Assembly (NCBI GenBank): GCA_017445845.1
Contig: JAFSRY010000025.1
Coordinates: 47,575-111,574 of the forward strand
DNA from: Prevotella sp.
GTDB taxonomy: Bacteria > Bacteroidota > Bacteroidia > Bacteroidales > Bacteroidaceae
Direction: 5' to 3'
Length of the DNA: 64,000 nucleotides
Part shown: piece by piece, positions 54,314 to 63,762 of the stretch
Layout of the letters: every line of letters begins with the position of its first letter
How positions within the stretch are numbered: the stretch's first letter is position 1
The notes under the pieces: generated by a model
The model's database searches: none
What the model was told of the DNA's origin: nothing
Seen by the model: only the letters and a program-made list of their open reading frames with translations
Made by a program: the position numbers and the translations under genes

Positions 54314-56389
54314 TGTTGCCGTGGTCTGGACGTTCTCAATGTAGCTTCCTGGGAAGAACAGGCCGTGTTGAGAACGTGGAACGCTTCGACTTTCAATGTC
54401 GTTCAGTTTTTCTGTGAAAACCTTCTTGGCGAAACCGATGGAATGGTTCCGCTTTTTCAGTATCATCACTAATGTGTAGCCAGCAGCCGTCACAAACTTC
54501 TCCAAGCCGGACTTCACCCGATACGACAAGGCGTAGAAGAGCAGAGTGCCTTTCCGCTCTCCTTCTGTCTGCAGGTTGCGCCATATATTGCCGGCGGCAC
54601 AGGCGGGCTGCATGAAGATGGCCCCAGCTCCCTTGATGTAGCGGAACCCTTCGACCCGTTCGAACACGTTGTAGGCGGGCGGACTCATCGGTCCTTCGGA
54701 GAACCCGTGGAAGTCAAAGTCAACGGGGTGGAAGGTTGGATTAAGGTAGCTGATATGGCTAAAACGGTTGGCATAGGCGTTGCCCTCACCACCCATCATA
54801 TCGGCATAGTGGCAGCGGAATGTGATGTGACTGAACTCACAGTCGCAGGTATGGCAATAGACCTTCAGCCCTTGATGTCCGTCGTAGCCGTTGATATCGA
54901 CATGTGTGACGGTAACCTCACGGCTGTCCTGCACATAGAGTGGATTGGTGAAGTTATTGATTTCGACATGCTCGATGCTGGAGTGGGCAGCACGTTTCAC
55001 ATTGATGGCATTCCAACCATAATCCATTTCCTGTGCCTGTGCCACGCTATAGTATAGTGGCAGGCCGTGATGATGGAAGAGACCGTTCCATCGGCTGTTC
55101 AGTCGCAAGTGGCGGATGTGGATGTCCTCCAGCATGTCGACATTGTAAAGGGCTGGCTGATATTTCATCAGGCAGTCGCGTAGCAGAGGGCGACTCAGTT
55201 CGATGGTGTGCTCATCGAGGATGGAGGTCACTTCAACAAGCCATTGGAACGAAGGAGCCTCTTCATGGCCGGCGCGACGGGCCGTCAGCCATTCCGGACG
55301 AAGTTTGCTCACACCGAGCATTTCTTTGAGTAGCGTAGCATCAGGGGTGGTATTATACATTCCTAATAATATATAATGTCCCACGCGCGAGCTGTCTTCA
55401 ACGGTCAGAAGGCGGCTTCCCTTCAGGGCATCTTTCGTGACGGCCGTCGCCAGGGGAGGAGTGAGCAGGAAACCGTTGCTTCCCGGATCGGACAGGGAAC
55501 TGCTCTCCATTCTCATGCCGCTGGGCTTTCTGAAGTCAAGGCCCCAAAAGGTGTTGCTTGGCTGTAATTGTTCGCCAGTAGTAATGAAGAATGGTGAAAG
55601 CCAGGGATTTCTGTCTCCCTGAATGGTGGTTCCGCAGTTGACGAATTCAGTCAGCAGGCGGCCTTTCTCATTGAGTTCTCCCTCCAAAGTGATGTGCGAG
55701 TGGTTGATTTGAAGGTATTGCCGTTGCCTGGTTTTATTGAAGAAATAACGTCCGCGAGGAAAGAAAATCGTTCCGCCTCCATGTCGCCCTACTTCGTCGA
55801 TAAGTGTCTGCACAGCCGGCAGCACATCGCAATCCGTGTCGGGACGGATGCCGTAGTCGACAACATTATAAAAGCACTTGGATGACGATGGTGACGACCA
55901 CACGGGAGCCTCGGATGACAGTAATGCCTGTCCTTTCCGTTGAAGTATGAAGACCATCTCCATCGGCTTTCCATGAACAATGCCCAAAGGATTGTTACGC
56001 AGGCAAACTCCCCAAATCAGGAAAGGCAGAAGGGAATAACATCCACAACTGTCGATGGCGAGCAAAGTGAGGACGATCACGAAAAGGCGATAGACAAGTG
56101 ACTGCAGCAAATGTCTGGGTGAAAGCTTTGCCAACAGCCATTCGCTCAGCAACCAGAAGGGTACGAAGAGGAGGGTCTCGGCAAAGGCTACGATGATGGT
56201 TCCTGCCGTTATCGCTTCGGCTATGATGGCAGCAATGGCAACCGCCGCGGCTGTCAGTGTCACGAGTTGGGGTCTTTGCATCTCATAACGATAGTGTCCT
56301 GTCAGCAGTCGGAGTTCTGACAACTGAATCTGCAGGCCGGTAAAGGCGGCTGCGAGTGGCAGTAGAAGATAGCAGAGCAATAGTTCCAT
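54305..56389 (-). CDS. membrane-anchored right-handed beta-helix protein (pectate-lyase-like fold)
   Basis: A 694-residue protein. The first ~150 residues contain about four hydrophobic helices (MELLLCYLLLPLAAAFTGL, LVTLTAAAVAIAAIIAEAITAG, IVAFAETLLFVPFWLLSEWLL, and LVYRLFVIVLTLLAIDSCGCY) rather than a signal peptide. From about 170 onward it is a pectate-lyase-superfamily beta-helix: YGIRPDTDCDVLPAVQTLIDEV, GGGTIFFPRGRYFFN, IHIRHLRLNSRWNGLFHH, SSIEHVEINNFTNPLYVQDS. It ends with a DUF4955-like region. The combination of a multi-pass anchor with an extracytoplasmic glycan-active fold is unusual. It lies between the heptose genes and a GH16 gene, so it may trim or modify an envelope glycan. No catalytic residues were identified. 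Confidence 0.8.
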   Translation of the reverse strand: MELLLCYLLLPLAAAFTGLQIQLSELRLLTGHYRYEMQRPQLVTLTAAAVAIAAIIAEAITAGTIIVAFAETLLFVPFWLLSEWLLAKLSPRHLLQSLVYRLFVIVLTLLAIDSCGCYSLLPFLIWGVCLRNNPLGIVHGKPMEMVFILQRKGQALLSSEAPVWSSPSSSKCFYNVVDYGIRPDTDCDVLPAVQTLIDEVGRHGGGTIFFPRGRYFFNKTRQRQYLQINHSHITLEGELNEKGRLLTEFVNCGTTIQGDRNPWLSPFFITTGEQLQPSNTFWGLDFRKPSGMRMESSSLSDPGSNGFLLTPPLATAVTKDALKGSRLLTVEDSSRVGHYILLGMYNTTPDATLLKEMLGVSKLRPEWLTARRAGHEEAPSFQWLVEVTSILDEHTIELSRPLLRDCLMKYQPALYNVDMLEDIHIRHLRLNSRWNGLFHHHGLPLYYSVAQAQEMDYGWNAINVKRAAHSSIEHVEINNFTNPLYVQDSREVTVTHVDINGYDGHQGLKVYCHTCDCEFSHITFRCHYADMMGGEGNAYANRFSHISYLNPTFHPVDFDFHGFSEGPMSPPAYNVFERVEGFRYIKGAGAIFMQPACAAGNIWRNLQTEGERKGTLLFYALSYRVKSGLEKFVTAAGYTLVMILKKRNHSIGFAKKVFTEKLNDIESRSVPRSQHGLFFPGSYIENVQTTATLP

Positions 56390-56400
56390 TGATAATGCTT

Positions 56401-57207
56401 TTAATGCTTTTTCTGATAGACGCGCACCCAGTCGAAGCGCGTCTCATATTCTTCATTGGTCATCGGCGTGAAGCGGGGATAGCTGCCGTCGCCTAAGCTT
56501 TGGTTCAGACGGAGATAGAAGGGGCGGTCGAAAGTCCACTGGCCGTTGCGAAGGTCTTCCGGTAAGCTTGACTTCCGGTAGACACCGACGGACGCTCCGT
56601 CAACGGTCCAAACGATGCTGTCGGGTGTCCACTCGACACCATAGACATGCCAGCGGCTGATGTCGATGTCTTTTGAAAACTCCGTCGGTTTCCTTTTCTT
56701 CAGCGTATAGGTCTCGTGGGTATGAATGGTGTGGAACGATGCCTTCTTATAGCCATAGGTCTCCACGATGTCTATCTCGCCATAGCGGTCGTCGGTCTTT
56801 GTGTCGCTGGGTTTCATCCAGATAGCCGGAAAATTGCCCTGCTTGAGGTTGGTCTTCATGCGCACTTCCACCTTTCCATACTGAAAGCTGAACTTTCCCA
56901 GACTCTCCACCGCCCCCGTTAGCATACGGGCAGTGTCGCCAGGCTCGGTCGTGTTGGGGATGGCCCGGCAGACCAGCTTGCCACCGCGAAGAAAGGCAAC
57001 CGCCCTTGACGGACTGATCCATCGCGCCCATGTCGAGGGATTGCGATGGGGACAGCTCCACTTCGAAGCATCGGGCTGGCTGCCCCGAGGTCCTTTAAAC
57101 TCATCGCTGAACACCAGCACATAGTCATCAGAAGGCTGTTGTGCCTTGGCTTCCGCCATGCTGAGAAGAAGCAACAACAAGGCGAGACGGCAAATGTTCT
57201 TATACAT
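56401..57207 (-). CDS. GH16 family endo-beta-glucanase-like enzyme
   Basis: A 268-residue secreted enzyme with signal peptide (MYKNICRLALLLLLLSMAEAKAQ). It is a single GH16 domain: VFSDEFKGP near 32, SFQYGKVEVRMKTNLKQGNFPAIWM, and the catalytic motif GEIDIVE with Glu144 (nucleophile), Asp146 and Glu149 (acid/base). WHVYGVEWTPDSIVWTVDG and the end FDWVRVYQKKH complete the jelly-roll. GH16 members cleave beta-1,3/1,4-glucans, agar or carrageenan; the exact substrate is unknown. It has a strong promoter and is followed after 11 bp by the beta-helix gene in the same direction, so the two form an operon. Confidence 0.93.
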   Translation of the reverse strand: MYKNICRLALLLLLLSMAEAKAQQPSDDYVLVFSDEFKGPRGSQPDASKWSCPHRNPSTWARWISPSRAVAFLRGGKLVCRAIPNTTEPGDTARMLTGAVESLGKFSFQYGKVEVRMKTNLKQGNFPAIWMKPSDTKTDDRYGEIDIVETYGYKKASFHTIHTHETYTLKKRKPTEFSKDIDISRWHVYGVEWTPDSIVWTVDGASVGVYRKSSLPEDLRNGQWTFDRPFYLRLNQSLGDGSYPRFTPMTNEEYETRFDWVRVYQKKH

Positions 57208-57238
57208 CTTCTTTGAGGTTGAAAATCACTATATGCTG

Positions 57239-57270
57239 CAAAATTAATGCTTTTTCTCAGAAAGGCCAAA
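57239..57270 (-). promoter_or_regulatory. GH16-operon promoter
   Basis: On the minus strand TTTG (57267-57270), 20 bp, TAATTTTG (57239-57246): a full match to the Bacteroidota consensus, 31 bp before the start codon. Confidence 0.8.
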
Positions 57271-57323
57271 TAATCTTTTGAAAGTTTTTACAGGAAACAA
57301 CTGCTTTTTACAGAAAAAAGTTG

Positions 57324-57331
57324 TACCTTTG
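57324..57331 (+). promoter_or_regulatory. -7 box (TACCTTTG) of the GT2 gene
   Basis: TACCTTTG lies 23 bp before the start codon, divergent from the GH16 promoter; no clear -33 box. Confidence 0.6.
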
Positions 57332-57354
57332 CAGCCGAATTTGAAAAATCGCGC

Positions 57355-58182
57355 ATGAACCAAGAACTTGTATCTGTCGTCATGGCCACCTACAACTCAG
57401 GTAGAAAGCTGGCCAAAAGTATCGACAGCATACTTCAACAGACCTACCGCAACCTGGAGCTGGTCATCACCGACGACTGCTCCACCGATGCTGAGACACT
57501 GTCTGTCCTGAAGCACTACAGCGAGCAGGACAGTCGTGTCGATGTCCGTTTGCTGGACACCAATCGGGGTCCCGGGTATGCCCGCGACAAGTCAATCGAG
57601 CGTGCCAAGGGTCGCTATATAGCCTTCTGTGACAGCGACGACCTCTGGTTTGCCGACAAGCTTGAGCGACAGATAGCCTTCATGCAAGAACACCAGTGTG
57701 TGCTGAGTTATACTTCCTATATCTTAATTGATGAGGACGACCGCGAGCGAGGCATCGTCGTGGCACCACCCTCGTTGTCCTTGCGCCAGCTGATGCGTGA
57801 CAACCAGATTGGCTGCCTGACTGCCGTCTACGACGCACAGCTACTGGGACAGAAGTACTATATGCCTTTCATCCGCAAGCGGCAGGACTGGGGACTCTTC
57901 CTCACCATCCTCCGCGACACCGGACAGAAAGCCTATTCGCTCAAGCAGCCGCTGGCATACTATCGTGACACGAAGGGTTCCGTGTCGAGCAATAAGATCG
58001 GACTCATCAAATACAACATCCGCATCTACGAAAAAGTCTTAGGGTTCTCTCACCTGAAGGCAGTGCTCTTTTTCTATTTCATCTTCATGCCCTTCCACAT
58101 CCGCAAGATTATCAAGAAGAAGTGGGACAGCATTCTCTACATGCACAAACTTGGCAAATACCGCCAAAACAGCCAGCAATAA
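57355..58182 (+). CDS. GT2-family glycosyltransferase
   Basis: A 275-residue cytosolic GT-A enzyme. VVMATYNSGRKLAKSIDSIL and TYRNLELVITDDCSTDAET are the nucleotide-binding N-terminus, GYARDKSIERAKGRYIAFCDSDDLWF contains the DxD metal site (DSDD), and RKRQDWGLFLTIL carries the acceptor-side acidic residue. The C-terminus (KAVLFFYFIFMPFHIRKIIKKKW) may contact the membrane. It resembles WcaA-type transferases of capsule and LPS loci. A sugar transferase gene follows after 94 bp. Confidence 0.9.
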   Translation: MNQELVSVVMATYNSGRKLAKSIDSILQQTYRNLELVITDDCSTDAETLSVLKHYSEQDSRVDVRLLDTNRGPGYARDKSIERAKGRYIAFCDSDDLWFADKLERQIAFMQEHQCVLSYTSYILIDEDDRERGIVVAPPSLSLRQLMRDNQIGCLTAVYDAQLLGQKYYMPFIRKRQDWGLFLTILRDTGQKAYSLKQPLAYYRDTKGSVSSNKIGLIKYNIRIYEKVLGFSHLKAVLFFYFIFMPFHIRKIIKKKWDSILYMHKLGKYRQNSQQ

Positions 58183-58276
58183 AACTTTTTTCCACAAACT
58201 TGTTTTTGCCATACAATAAAATCAATGATGTTGCGTTTATAAAATAAAACGGAACGCATTATTATATCGTTGATAC

Positions 58277-58906
58277 ATGACAAAGCTTGAAAACGGATAT
58301 ATATTAGACGGCATGAACGAGTTTGAGCGCAACATCAAACGCATGGTTGATTTCTGCATCGCACTCCTTTGTCTTGTTGCCTTCTCACCGCTCTTTCTCA
58401 TCTGTTACATTGCCATTCGGCATGAAGACGGAAAACCGGCCATCTTCAAACAAGAACGTATCGGTCGTTTCGGCCGCCCCTTCAACATCTATAAGTTCCG
58501 CTCGATGCGCATCGACGCAGAGAAGGACGGTCCTGCCCTCTATCAGCATGAGAACGACACGCGCATGACGAAGGTCGGCAAGTTCCTGCGCGACCATCAC
58601 CTTGACGAGCTGCCCCAGCTATGGAACGTCGTCAAGGGCGACATGGCCTTCATCGGTCCCCGCCCCGAACGTGAATACTACATCAAGCAGATTATCGAGC
58701 GCGACCCTCGCTATGTCTATCTCTATCAGATCCGGCCCGGCGTAACCTCCTATGCCACCCTTTACAATGGTTACACGGACACGATGGAGAAGATGCTGCG
58801 TCGACTGGAGCTCGACCTTTACTATCTTGAACACCGGTCGTGGTGGTTCGACATTAAACTGCTGTTCAAGACGTTTACCAATATCGTCTTCGGAAAGAAG
58901 TTCTGA
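58277..58906 (+). CDS. initiating sugar phosphotransferase (bacterial sugar transferase family)
   Basis: A 209-residue, PglC/WcaJ-C-like phosphoglycosyl transferase. An N-terminal re-entrant helix (VDFCIALLCLVAFSPLFLICY) is followed by FKQERIGRFGRPFNIYKFRSM with the catalytic-type RxG...YKFRSM block, KVGKFLRDHHLDELPQLWNVVKGDMAFIGPRP, and IRPGVTSYATLYNGYT. It lacks the extra N-terminal helices of WbaP, giving the minimal form. It would start a glycan by moving a sugar phosphate to undecaprenyl phosphate. Start at 58277 or a second ATG at 58313 are both possible. Confidence 0.93.
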   Translation: MTKLENGYILDGMNEFERNIKRMVDFCIALLCLVAFSPLFLICYIAIRHEDGKPAIFKQERIGRFGRPFNIYKFRSMRIDAEKDGPALYQHENDTRMTKVGKFLRDHHLDELPQLWNVVKGDMAFIGPRPEREYYIKQIIERDPRYVYLYQIRPGVTSYATLYNGYTDTMEKMLRRLELDLYYLEHRSWWFDIKLLFKTFTNIVFGKKF

Positions 58907-58912
58907 ACGGTC

Positions 58913-59359
58913 TTATTTCCTTAGGTTCAGTTGCAGCTGCTCGTTCTTCAGTACGAGCCGGCTTCTTGTGAGCGTTACAATGGTGAAGTGCTCTTCAAGA
59001 CTGTTGATGCCGAAAGGCTTCAGCACCTCTATATCCTCCACGGCAGGGTCATTCTCGTCGCGATCGTTATAGATGGGCTTTGTGACGGTCAGCGAAGTCG
59101 GCGTGCTCTCAAACTCACAGATGAAATCAGGAAACTTATAGTACAGCAGTGTTGCCTTCCGCAACTGCAACAGTTTGCCTTGGAAGCTCCATGTGAGTTC
59201 TTCCTCAGCCACGTTGGCAGAGTTTCCTGTCGACAGCGTGTCAACAGAGGTGAGAAGCCAGAAGCCATCCAGTTTCCCATTTTCGGACTTCTCCAGTTCA
59301 CAGCTGCTCAGAACTGCCAGCATCATCACCGATAATACTATATTTATATATCTCTTCAT
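58913..59359 (-). CDS. lipocalin-like lipoprotein
   Basis: A 148-residue lipoprotein: MKRYINIVLSVMMLAVLSSC with Cys20 as the lipid site. The mature part (LDGFWLLTSVDTL, LTWSFQGKLLQLR, LLYYKFPDFICEFEST, ITVTLTRSRLVLKN-like) resembles lipocalin-like domains found in Bacteroidales lipoproteins. The stop is close to the convergent sugar transferase stop. Its start overlaps the end of the upstream Wzi-like gene by four bases (59356-59359), so the two are translationally coupled. Confidence 0.75.
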   Translation of the reverse strand: MKRYINIVLSVMMLAVLSSCELEKSENGKLDGFWLLTSVDTLSTGNSANVAEEELTWSFQGKLLQLRKATLLYYKFPDFICEFESTPTSLTVTKPIYNDRDENDPAVEDIEVLKPFGINSLEEHFTIVTLTRSRLVLKNEQLQLNLRK

Positions 59360-60939
59360 CTTTTTCTATATTGACGGTTTGGTAGAATACTTCCCTGCCT
59401 GGCAATGGTGAGTTGAGCGCCATAGTTGTTGCCGACCCATTTACCGTTGTCCATGCCGAACGCACCTCTTATCGACCAGCCCTTCAGGGCAGACTCCTCC
59501 GGGAAACAGTAGAGTACTTCGGCCATGACACTCACGTCATGGCGGGCCTTCGGATAGACATGATAGTAAGAGCCCAGGCCATTCCGGTAGGTTGCCAGCA
59601 GCCGATAGCTGCATTCGTCGGCGAGTCGGCCTCCGATGCCGAGGTGAACGGCCTGGAAACGATTGTCCTCGACGATGATGCGTCCGTCGTCATTATAGAT
59701 TGGCGACAGGTAGAGAGGGTTTCCGATGACCTGTCCCCAGTGCTGCCAACCCGTATAGAGATGGTGGTTATAGTAGTTGTCGAGACCAGCCAGCTGGGTA
59801 GACTTTGTCGGTGTGCGGTCGTGATAGACGGGGCCGCCCTGATAGGTTGTGCTGAGATACTCCAATACGATGTCGTTGACCCAGCGTAATGACTTCAGCT
59901 TCACTTCCGCTCCCACCTGAATGTCGTGCAGACCATAGAAGAACCATCTGTTTTTCTTTCTCGTCCGGTATTCGGCACCTTCGCCGTAGCCGTCGTATTC
60001 GAGGAAGAACATCTGCGAGCCGTCTTCGAAGAAGTGGTCGGCATAGATGCTTGCTGCCCACATCTCCTGGTCGATGCTCAGCCGGGCCATATAGCTGCCC
60101 AGATGGTTGCCCTCGGCATGAGTATAGTCGCCGTCGGTAGCATCGGTGCCGCCGGGGATGAAGGCATGGACAAACGAGGAGAGTCCTGTGCTGCCTTTCG
60201 CCGTTTCTTCGTTAAAGTAAGAGGTGCCGCCAAACTGACAGGCCATCTCCAGTCCGAGTTCCAATGACACCGGCATGAACCGCTCGGGGTTGCCAATCAT
60301 CAGATAGCCAGCCTTCGAATGGTAGAGGGTGTTCTCGGTGTATCGGGCGCGAGCCGTGACAAAGTCCTTTTGCCACTTGTCGTCAGTAGTCATGCCATAA
60401 GCCATGTGACCTTTTATACGCACCCATCCGTTCGTCTTCGGGATGGCCCAATAGTCGGGCAGCGACAGCCGAACCTGTGGTATCGGGCGGGCGTTGATGC
60501 CGAAGGTCTGTGCCCCCGAGCTGAGCTGTTGGTTCTTGAGTTCCAAGGGCTGCTGCTTACTGCCGATGGTGAGCACTCCGTGCAGCCATCGTGCTTCGGC
60601 AAAAGCCTGTTGGATGACGACACGGCTGGTGAACCCTTCGGTGAGGGCGGCGTCGACACCATAGCCGATGCCCCATCGACGCATCGAGTCGGTGCGGAGA
60701 GGTCGGATGAGTGACCCGCGCACATAACCGTTCATGTCGTCGAGCGAGCTGAGTCCGTAGCGGTTGGCATTCAGCCACAACGGGGTCTTCCCGTCGGAGA
60801 CGGTAGCCTGGACCTCTGCCTTATATTCCAGTCCTTCTGCCAGGTCGATGGAACCCTTTGGAGCCTCACCATCCCAGCCTTGTGCAAGGGCCGTGAACGG
60901 GAGGGATAGCAGTGCGACAATAAATAGTATTCTGAACAT
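59356..60939 (-). CDS. capsule assembly Wzi-family outer-membrane protein
   Basis: A 527-residue protein with signal peptide (MFRILFIVALLSLPFTALAQG) and an aromatic-rich beta-barrel body. Segments such as TPLWLNANRYGLSSLDDMNGYVRG, LTIGSKQQPLELKNQQLSSG and WGIGYGVDAAL are typical of the Wzi family in Bacteroidota. Wzi proteins sit in the outer membrane and help attach capsular polysaccharide. It is downstream of metG by 19 bp on the same strand and coupled to the lipocalin-like gene. Its presence beside an initiating sugar transferase fits a surface-glycan region. Confidence 0.88.
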   Translation of the reverse strand: MFRILFIVALLSLPFTALAQGWDGEAPKGSIDLAEGLEYKAEVQATVSDGKTPLWLNANRYGLSSLDDMNGYVRGSLIRPLRTDSMRRWGIGYGVDAALTEGFTSRVVIQQAFAEARWLHGVLTIGSKQQPLELKNQQLSSGAQTFGINARPIPQVRLSLPDYWAIPKTNGWVRIKGHMAYGMTTDDKWQKDFVTARARYTENTLYHSKAGYLMIGNPERFMPVSLELGLEMACQFGGTSYFNEETAKGSTGLSSFVHAFIPGGTDATDGDYTHAEGNHLGSYMARLSIDQEMWAASIYADHFFEDGSQMFFLEYDGYGEGAEYRTRKKNRWFFYGLHDIQVGAEVKLKSLRWVNDIVLEYLSTTYQGGPVYHDRTPTKSTQLAGLDNYYNHHLYTGWQHWGQVIGNPLYLSPIYNDDGRIIVEDNRFQAVHLGIGGRLADECSYRLLATYRNGLGSYYHVYPKARHDVSVMAEVLYCFPEESALKGWSIRGAFGMDNGKWVGNNYGAQLTIARQGSILPNRQYRKR

Positions 60940-60958
60940 GGTTTACATTTCTCTTTAT

Positions 60959-63130
60959 TCAACCCACCTGACTGCCGGGCTTCACCTGTCTGAGGGTGGT
61001 GGTGACGCTGAGTGACCCGTCGAAGTTCTCCGCCGACAGTATCATGCCCTGGCTTTCGATGCCCATCATGGTGCGTGGCGGGAAGTTGGCAATGAAGAGC
61101 ACATCCTTGCCGATGAGGTCCTCGGGTTCGTAGTAGGCGGCAATGCCCGAGAGGATGGTACGCGGCGTACCCGACCCGTCGTCGAGGGTGAACTGCAGGA
61201 GTTTCTTCGACTTCTTCACCTTTTCACAGTTCACGACGTGACCGACGCGGATGTCGAGTTTCTCAAAGTCTTCAAAGCTCACGCTGTCCTTCACGGGAGC
61301 GGCCTTGTGCTGGGCAGCCTGGTTCTCCTTCTTGATGCGTTCCAGACGGTCGAGTTGCCGTTGGATGGCGTCGTCCTCAATCTTTTCGAAGAGCAGCTGG
61401 GGCTCGTTGAGCATCTTCCCTTCAGGCAGGATGTCGGTCTGTCCGAGTTGTTGCCAGTCAAAAGTCGGCATATCGAGCATTTTGCGCAGCTTGTTCGACG
61501 AGAAAGGCAGGAAGGGTTCAAAGGCGATAGCCAGGTTGCCCACCAGCTGCAGCGACACATAGAGGATGGTAGCCACGCGGCGGGCTGCCTCCGACTGTGC
61601 CGTGAGGTCGGCGTTCTGCCTGACCTGTTTCTTCAGCTGTGCTGCCGACAGGATGCCTTCGTCGTTGCGAGCCACAGGCTCCTGTGCGCCTTCCACGGCC
61701 TTCCACAGCTTCCAGGGTTCGCCGTCGGTGATATACTTGTTTCCGATGCGGGCCAGGTTCATGGCCTCCTTCTGAGCTTCGCGGAACTTGAACTGGTCTA
61801 ACAGCTGTTCCATGCGTACCTTGACATCCTTGAACTCTTCGACGGCCTGACGGTCGGCATCGGTCAGTTCGCCACAAGCAGGCACGACACCGCCGAAGTA
61901 TTTCTTCGTGAGCTGCAGGGCACGGTTGACGAAGTTTCCATAGATGGCGACCAGCTCGGAGTTATTGCGCTCCTGGAAGTCCTTCCAGGTGAAGTTGTTA
62001 TCCTTCGTTTCCGGCGCATTGGCAGTGAGCACATAGCGCAGCACATCCTGCTTGCCCGGGAAGTCGACGAGGTATTCGTGCAGCCAGACAGCCCAGTTGC
62101 GCGAAGTCGAAATCTTGTCGTCCTCAAGGTTGAGGAACTCGTTGGCAGGCACGTTGTCGGGCATGATGTAGCCGCCGTGGGCCTTCATCATGACGGGGAA
62201 GATGATGCAGTGGAACACGATGTTGTCCTTGCCGATGAAGTGGACAAGGCGCGTGTCCTCCTGCTGCCACCACTGCTGCCAGGAGCCCCAGCGCTGCGGG
62301 TCTGTTTCGCAGAGTTCCTTCGTGTTCGAAATGTAGCCGATGGGGGCGTCAAACCAAACATAGAGCACCTTGCCGTCGGCACCCTCGACAGGCACGGGTA
62401 TGCCCCAGTCCAGGTCGCGCGTCATAGCACGAGGCTGCAGGTCCATCTCCAGCCACGACTTACACTGTCCGTAGACATTCGGCCGCCACTCCTTATGTTC
62501 CTCTAAGATCCACTGCTTCAACCAGTCCTGATAGAGGTTAAGCGGCAGATACCAGTTCTTCGTCTCCTTCATCACCGGCGTAGAACCCGAGATTGTAGAC
62601 TTCGGATTAATCAGCTCCGTAGGACTCAGGTCGTGGCCGCACTTCTCGCATTGGTCACCATAGGCACCCTCGTTATGGCAATAAGGGCATTCACCCGTGA
62701 CATAGCGGTCGGCCAGAAACTGCTTCGCCTCCTCGTCGTAGAGCTGCGTCGTCGTCTCTTCCACCAGCTTCCCTTCGTCGTACAGCTTACGGAAGAAGTC
62801 GGAGGCAAACTGATGATGCGTCTTCGAGGTCGTACGCGAATACACATCGAAAGAAATACCGAAGTCCTCAAACGACGTCCTGATCATCTGATGATAGCGG
62901 TTGACAACATCCTGCGGAGTGATGCCCTCCTTGCGGGCACGAATGGTGATGGGCACACCATGCTCGTCGCTTCCTCCGACGAACATCACAGGCTTCTTCT
63001 GCAGGCGCAGATAGCGAACATAAATGTCGGCAGGCACATAGACGCCAGCCAGGTGACCAATGTGCACACCGCCGTTGGCATAAGGCAGGGCAGCGGTCAC
63101 GGTAGTCCTCTTATAGTCTTTCTTTTCCAT
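60959..63130 (-). CDS. metG: methionine-tRNA ligase MetG
   Basis: A 723-residue class I synthetase. [22 protein letters not shown] holds the HIGH motif, [18 protein letters not shown] the four zinc-binding cysteines, and [12 protein letters not shown] the KMSKS loop as KISTS. The C-terminal domain from about residue 620 ([33 protein letters not shown]) is the tRNA-binding, dimerising EMAP-like domain. Its length is that of E. coli MetG with the fused tail. The promoter may lie far upstream, near 63468. Confidence 0.97.
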   Translation of the reverse strand: MEKKDYKRTTVTAALPYANGGVHIGHLAGVYVPADIYVRYLRLQKKPVMFVGGSDEHGVPITIRARKEGITPQDVVNRYHQMIRTSFEDFGISFDVYSRTTSKTHHQFASDFFRKLYDEGKLVEETTTQLYDEEAKQFLADRYVTGECPYCHNEGAYGDQCEKCGHDLSPTELINPKSTISGSTPVMKETKNWYLPLNLYQDWLKQWILEEHKEWRPNVYGQCKSWLEMDLQPRAMTRDLDWGIPVPVEGADGKVLYVWFDAPIGYISNTKELCETDPQRWGSWQQWWQQEDTRLVHFIGKDNIVFHCIIFPVMMKAHGGYIMPDNVPANEFLNLEDDKISTSRNWAVWLHEYLVDFPGKQDVLRYVLTANAPETKDNNFTWKDFQERNNSELVAIYGNFVNRALQLTKKYFGGVVPACGELTDADRQAVEEFKDVKVRMEQLLDQFKFREAQKEAMNLARIGNKYITDGEPWKLWKAVEGAQEPVARNDEGILSAAQLKKQVRQNADLTAQSEAARRVATILYVSLQLVGNLAIAFEPFLPFSSNKLRKMLDMPTFDWQQLGQTDILPEGKMLNEPQLLFEKIEDDAIQRQLDRLERIKKENQAAQHKAAPVKDSVSFEDFEKLDIRVGHVVNCEKVKKSKKLLQFTLDDGSGTPRTILSGIAAYYEPEDLIGKDVLFIANFPPRTMMGIESQGMILSAENFDGSLSVTTTLRQVKPGSQVG

Positions 63131-63198
63131 TAAATAAGTGTTATCGTTATTAATTATTGAATTTCATTCGACCTTTTGACTTCGTCTTCGTCCGTCAC

Positions 63199-63242
63199 GA
63201 CTCGGCAGACTTCATGCAAGCATGGTCTGCCCTCGCTGCTCC
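63199..63242. repeat. dispersed hairpin repeat, copy 2
   Basis: GGCAGAC-TT-CATGC-AA-GCATG-GTCTGCC (63204-63231) is an almost uninterrupted hairpin, flanked by ACTCGGC and CTCGCTGCTC as in the copy at 27798-27836. Confidence 0.65.
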
Positions 63243-63312
63243 GTCCGTTGACTTTGTCTTCCTCTTTCGCGACTCGAGGGCGTGTCAAATCGAAGGTAGT
63301 GCGCTTTGCGCA

Positions 63313-63394
63313 GAAATCTCACAAATCTATCCAAAATCTTTCATCTTGTCTTTCAGGACTTTTGATTTGTATAGATTTGTAGGATTTCTCGTCC
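63313..63394. repeat. imperfect 25-bp inverted repeat in the metG upstream region
   Basis: GAAATC-TC-ACAAATCTAT (left) faces ATAGATTTGT-AG-GATTTC (right), with about 25 bp between. On the metG transcript it could form a long hairpin if the promoter at 63468 is used. Confidence 0.6.
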
Positions 63395-63467
63395 GTAGGA
63401 CGACTGAATTTCTATTTTGACACCAAGCAAGCTTGGTCTGCTCTTTTGGCTTAACGAAAACGTTCTG

Positions 63468-63475
63468 CAAATTTA
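63468..63475 (-). promoter_or_regulatory. candidate -7 box (TAAATTTG) of metG
   Basis: On the minus strand TAAATTTG fits TAnnTTTG, but lies 337 bp upstream of metG and has no -33 partner. It is the only good match seen in this spacer. Confidence 0.4.
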
Positions 63476-63636
63476 CATAAAAAGCAGCAATAACAGGCCA
63501 GAAGAAGAAAGAAATTAAGTTTTCTTTAGACGAAAGCACCGAAAAGCCCACAAGTAATTTGTTTCAGTAATATTTTTGAAAGATTTTGATGAGATTTGTT
63601 TGATATCTGTCACGAAGTGACACTTTATGTTTTTGT

Positions 63637-63762
63637 GACCAAAGGCTGGTCACGATGAGACCAAAGCTTGGTCACAATGAGACCAAAGGCTGGTCACGAT
63701 GAGACCAAGGGCTGGTCACGATGAGACCAAAGTGAGGTCGTGTTTCTGGTCACGACGAGACC
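63637..63762. repeat. 22-bp tandem palindrome array (GACCA-TGGTC units)
   Basis: Units beginning GACCAAAGGCTGGTC start at 63637, 63659, 63681, 63703 and 63725, exactly 22 bp apart; the last has a 12-bp insertion. Each unit is a GACCA/TGGTC palindrome. Downstream sequence includes CCGAAAGGCTGA and AAGTCTTTAGAAAC, words also found beside the arrays at 27.6 and 48.8 kb. Confidence 0.9.

Noticed and set aside
63131-63475. T-box or SAM-type riboswitch before metG
   Set aside because: No T-box sequence, specifier loop or SAM-riboswitch core was recognised; the hairpins match dispersed repeats found elsewhere in other orientations.
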